Origin: Sulfurimonas sp.
Lineage (GTDB): Bacteria > Campylobacterota > Campylobacteria > Campylobacterales > Sulfurimonadaceae
Direction: 5' to 3'
Assembly: GCA_026987995.1 (NCBI GenBank)
Contig: JALSMC010000138.1
Span: forward strand, 1 to 16,932
Length of the DNA stretch: 16,932 nucleotides
The notes below the pieces were generated by a model that did no database searches, had not been told where the DNA came from, and worked only from the letters and a program-made list of their open reading frames with translations. This document shows positions 13,949-16,932 of the stretch, in pieces. The translations under genes were made by a program, and so were the position numbers. Numbering within the stretch: position 1 is the stretch's first letter; each line of letters opens with the position of its first letter.

Positions 13949-16932
13949 TTACTGCTCATCTATGCTCAATTCTATCTGCTCATCATCACTAGCCCCTGCC
14001 AATGATTGAAGTTGTGCACTTAAAAGTGCTCTGTATTCACCTACGCTCATCTTTGTTTTAGAGATGTTTAAATGCACTTTTTTTGCTTCTTTAGGCTTAG
14101 GTGACTCACCCGGTTTTGGTTCTTGTTTTTTCTCTTTGACAAAACTGCTCTGAACAATCATAAGCTCTGACTCTTTGGTCTGAACCAATTGTATATAGTT
14201 AAGCACCTCTGAGAGTGAATAATTACAGCTTTTACACTCAATTGAATAGTCCATCTCAACTTTAGAGACGATACGCTTAGAACAGTATCTGTGAAGCTCT
14301 TGGAGTTTTTGAGCATTGTGGGTATTGAGTTCAGAAGGATAGGCACTAAGCTCTTGTTGTGCCTTGGTTACCTTTGCTTGAAGGGCAGTATAACTTGCCG
14401 TCATGATGGCAACATCAGACTGCATCAGTTTAAAATACATATCTTTAACAGTTTGTGCCAGCTCCTGAAGTTTAGCAAAGTTGCCGACCAGATCTTGTTG
14501 GTACAGCGTATTAAACTCTTCTTCTGCTTCTGCAATGGCATCATTGCTTTTGTCTGCTTTTGCAAGTTCTGCGACAACTTCTTGTGTAAAGTGCTTAAAC
14601 TCTTTGACTTTGACAAAGTTTTTCTTGATAAACTTCTGTGCTTTTAGTATGTTCTTGATCGCTTTGGTGAAACTCTCTTTGTTTTCTAAGAAGCTCACTG
14701 CCTTGTCGATGTAGTTGGCTTCTGTCGTCAGAGATGAAAAGTTTTGAAGTTCTCTTTTTTGCTCTGCAACTGTTGCAAAGACCTTTTCAAAATCAGGTAC
14801 GGTGTCTTTCATCGTGCCTAAGGCTCCTATGAAATGTTCTGCCAAAACTCTGATGGCATCAACCAGTTCAAAGTCGTTGGTGCTCCAATCTATCTTTTTG
14901 TCAGTATGCTCATAAAAGTCCAAGTCTAACATCGTCTGTACCAGTTGGTTCTTTTGGGTAGTGCTGAGTGTCTTAGAGAGCGACTTGAAAGAGGCTGCTC
15001 TAAAACGGTTACTGGTAGTAAAGACCTCATGTACCGATCTGTCCGAATAAGAGAAATACTCATGAGAGTTATGTCTAACGACCAACCTTCCTGCTCTAAA
15101 GAGTGTTGCTAAAGTAGTTACGATTGTTCCGTAGGTGTAACCCCATGGTGCTCCGGAGAGATCCATCTCTATGGATTTACCATCAGTAAAATTGGTGATC
15201 TTAGAGGTGATCTCTTCTACCACTTTGAGGTTGTCACCTATGAAGTTTCCGTTTTCATCAAAGAACTTAAAATCATCGCCTGAGAAGTATCGGTTAAGTT
15301 TATCGTTGCTCTTTTCATTGAGAAGTTTTGGGACAATACTTTCTGAGAGTTGAGAAGCAAGCCGTTTAGTGTAAGTGTTGTTGATAAGCTTGCGTTGCAC
15401 TTCATTTACGGTTCCCTTAAAACTGTCTCGGTTGAGAAGCTCTTCATCGTACATGTAGATGAGTGATCCTGTTACATAGGCATCTTCTATCTTGACAAGA
15501 AGGTCTTTCTCTTTCTCTTCTTTGATAATGGAGAACTCTCGTATGATCTGTCGTTTGTTCTGGTCGTTATCGTTGGCGTATTTGTCTTCCATAAAACCGT
15601 AGCGTCTTATCTCACCAATAAGCTTGTCTATCTCTGAAAAGTGTGCATTGTTGGGAATGAGGGTAATAAGATTTTTATCGTACTGTGTATCCATCTTAAT
15701 GCTTTCAACAAACGCTTGCCTTTCGCCGTTAATGTTAAAAAGACTGTAAGCGGTAATCCTCAAATGTTTGTTATTAGAAGCACTGATGTCGTCATCTAGG
15801 TCAGTCAAAATGTTAAACTTATAGGCAAGATCGTTGTCGTTAATATTTGCAACTGCAGTAAAGAGACCGGTTTTTTTAATGCAAGTAACAAGCTCACGCT
15901 TTTTGATATAGAGTTCTACCTCAAAGTCCTTCATCTCCTCAAGCATCTTACTCTCAAGGTCTGAAGTAATCTTATAGTTGTTGTTAGAGAGAAGCAGTAT
16001 TTTAGCTTCTACCAATAAGTCTAAAGCCTCTTCTACCATAGGCTTTGTAGCATAATAACTTTTGAGGTCAGAGATGTAGGTTTTTGTAATGTTTTCAACA
16101 GTTGGAGAAACAAGTTCTGATTCATTTAAAAAATGGATGGTTTTGAGGAGTAGCTCTCCTGCTAAGTTGGAATTGGCATTTTTCAAGACCTTTTTAGCAT
16201 TGTCGTACTTAACACCAAGGTCTGTAGGTGGTGCGGTTTGAGCTTCTGTACAGATGTTATGTGCTGTGGTAAATGTAAACAGTGAGAGATCTTTCATCTG
16301 TTTTCTAAGCACATCAAATGTCGTGATGATCATCCCTCTAGCAGCGACCTGATTGGCGACTAAGGCATTAGAGCTAAAGAGGAACTTCTGCAAGAGATGA
16401 AACTGGTACTTATGAAATGGATAATAAGTAGCAAAGTCATCTGCAGATTCTGTTTTGGTAGGGAATGATGAGTTTAAGTTGGTGGCATCTGCAATTTCAC
16501 CATTGTTTTTATTGTAAAAATCGACAAGTTCTTTGAAATACTGCTCTTTTTTCTGAAGCAGACGACCACGGATAATTATGTCAACATCGGTTGAGTCAAG
16601 GTGCATCTTGGTTTTAAAACGGTCAGTTACTTTGGTAAGCTGACTTTTGTTTACATTGGCATTGTTAATCACATCATCAAGTTTCTCTTGTGCAATGGCA
16701 ATCGTCCAAACTTTTCCACCCAAACTAGAAAGAGACTCACTGATGCCTTCAAGGTCAAGCAAGTTGAATTTGTTTTGACTGATGGCTTCACTCGCTTCAT
16801 CAAAAATAAAGACAACTCTTTCGTCTTTGAATTTTAAGATGTACTTTTCAATTTCATCTTTCAACTTGTTCGCATCGAAGTTTTGTATAGCATCACTATA
16901 GACTGCTTTGGTATCTTCATACTCACTTTCAG
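13949..16932 (-). CDS. brxC: BrxC, BREX P-loop ATPase (5' end beyond window)
   Basis: BrxC is the large P-loop ATPase of BREX, needed for restriction and also for methylation in the type 1 systems tested. The frame stays open to the right edge of the window, with 993 codons visible; a TTG at 16864 is an internal leucine codon and not the start. Family members are about 1200 residues, so roughly 200 N-terminal residues, including the Walker A, are missing. The Walker B is visible as VVFIFDEASE (about visible residues 39-48), followed by a sensor-like strand VWTIAIAQEKLDD and VTDRFKTKMHL, which may carry the arginine finger. The last third is rich in helix and coiled-coil sequence. A single cysteine pair (ECKSC) follows, then a Pro/Lys-rich linker and an acidic tail ending IDEQ. 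Sampled composition is near 40% GC. brxA and brxB are expected to the right. Confidence 0.93.
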   Translation of the reverse strand, partial: ESEYEDTKAVYSDAIQNFDANKLKDEIEKYILKFKDERVVFIFDEASEAISQNKFNLLDLEGISESLSSLGGKVWTIAIAQEKLDDVINNANVNKSQLTKVTDRFKTKMHLDSTDVDIIIRGRLLQKKEQYFKELVDFYNKNNGEIADATNLNSSFPTKTESADDFATYYPFHKYQFHLLQKFLFSSNALVANQVAARGMIITTFDVLRKQMKDLSLFTFTTAHNICTEAQTAPPTDLGVKYDNAKKVLKNANSNLAGELLLKTIHFLNESELVSPTVENITKTYISDLKSYYATKPMVEEALDLLVEAKILLLSNNNYKITSDLESKMLEEMKDFEVELYIKKRELVTCIKKTGLFTAVANINDNDLAYKFNILTDLDDDISASNNKHLRITAYSLFNINGERQAFVESIKMDTQYDKNLITLIPNNAHFSEIDKLIGEIRRYGFMEDKYANDNDQNKRQIIREFSIIKEEKEKDLLVKIEDAYVTGSLIYMYDEELLNRDSFKGTVNEVQRKLINNTYTKRLASQLSESIVPKLLNEKSNDKLNRYFSGDDFKFFDENGNFIGDNLKVVEEITSKITNFTDGKSIEMDLSGAPWGYTYGTIVTTLATLFRAGRLVVRHNSHEYFSYSDRSVHEVFTTSNRFRAASFKSLSKTLSTTQKNQLVQTMLDLDFYEHTDKKIDWSTNDFELVDAIRVLAEHFIGALGTMKDTVPDFEKVFATVAEQKRELQNFSSLTTEANYIDKAVSFLENKESFTKAIKNILKAQKFIKKNFVKVKEFKHFTQEVVAELAKADKSNDAIAEAEEEFNTLYQQDLVGNFAKLQELAQTVKDMYFKLMQSDVAIMTASYTALQAKVTKAQQELSAYPSELNTHNAQKLQELHRYCSKRIVSKVEMDYSIECKSCNYSLSEVLNYIQLVQTKESELMIVQSSFVKEKKQEPKPGESPKPKEAKKVHLNISKTKMSVGEYRALLSAQLQSLAGASDDEQIELSIDEQ

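Noticed and set aside
13604..13992. Overlapping plus-strand frames opposite the start of pglX and end of brxC
   Set aside because: They lie antisense to strongly conserved coding sequence and have no recognisable protein motifs.
16862..16864. TTG as the start of brxC
   Set aside because: The frame continues open through 16932 with ordinary protein sequence, and the Walker A lies further upstream in the family, so this is an internal codon.

Overview
This window is the 3' part of a BREX (bacteriophage exclusion) defence operon that carries a second defence system inside it, with a small type II-C-like CRISPR array beyond its 3' end. All seven protein genes lie on the minus strand, so transcription runs from right to left. 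The DNA is AT-rich and the genes are packed with 1- to 66-base gaps or short overlaps. The type II-C repeat style and the composition suggest an AT-rich Gram-negative bacterium, possibly of the Campylobacterota (Sulfurimonas, Sulfurovum or Arcobacter type). That assignment is inference; no taxonomic marker gene is present.

Layout in order of transcription: brxC (13949-16932, 5' end cut by the window edge); pglX (10247-13936), the BREX adenine methyltransferase; a two-gene Gabija-like module, gajA (8383-10236, OLD-family ATPase plus TOPRIM nuclease) and gajB (6578-8383, UvrD-like helicase); a Schlafen AlbA_2/HATPase_c_4 protein of the COG2865 type (4912-6585); pglZ (2620-4845); and brxL (553-2607). 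brxC-pglX-pglZ-brxL is the BREX type 1 order. brxA and brxB would be expected just beyond the right edge. The three genes between pglX and pglZ are accessory and sit where BREX islands are known to take up cargo.

The gene junctions read as one operon. The pglX and gajA ribosome sites overlap the stop codon of the gene before. gajA and gajB share a TAATG junction, and the AlbA_2 gene overlaps the end of gajB. The one larger gap is the 66 bases before pglZ. It holds a tandem 12-base repeat whose copies can each pair with an upstream arm, and one of those pairings would cover the pglZ ribosome site.

To the left of brxL, a hairpin with a T-tract (321-346, minus strand) is the best candidate for the operon terminator. 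Then come three 36-base repeats and two 30-base spacers (102-269). The two intact repeats end, on the minus strand, in an extended -10 box (TGCTATAAT), as in Neisseria and Campylobacter type II-C arrays where repeats carry their own crRNA promoters. The left-most repeat is degenerate, which marks it as leader-distal. No cas gene or tracrRNA is visible here.

The most notable points are the Gabija-AlbA_2 cassette transcribed within BREX, the possible RNA switch at its junction with pglZ, the composition mosaic in the target-recognition part of pglX, and the self-promoting CRISPR mini-array.
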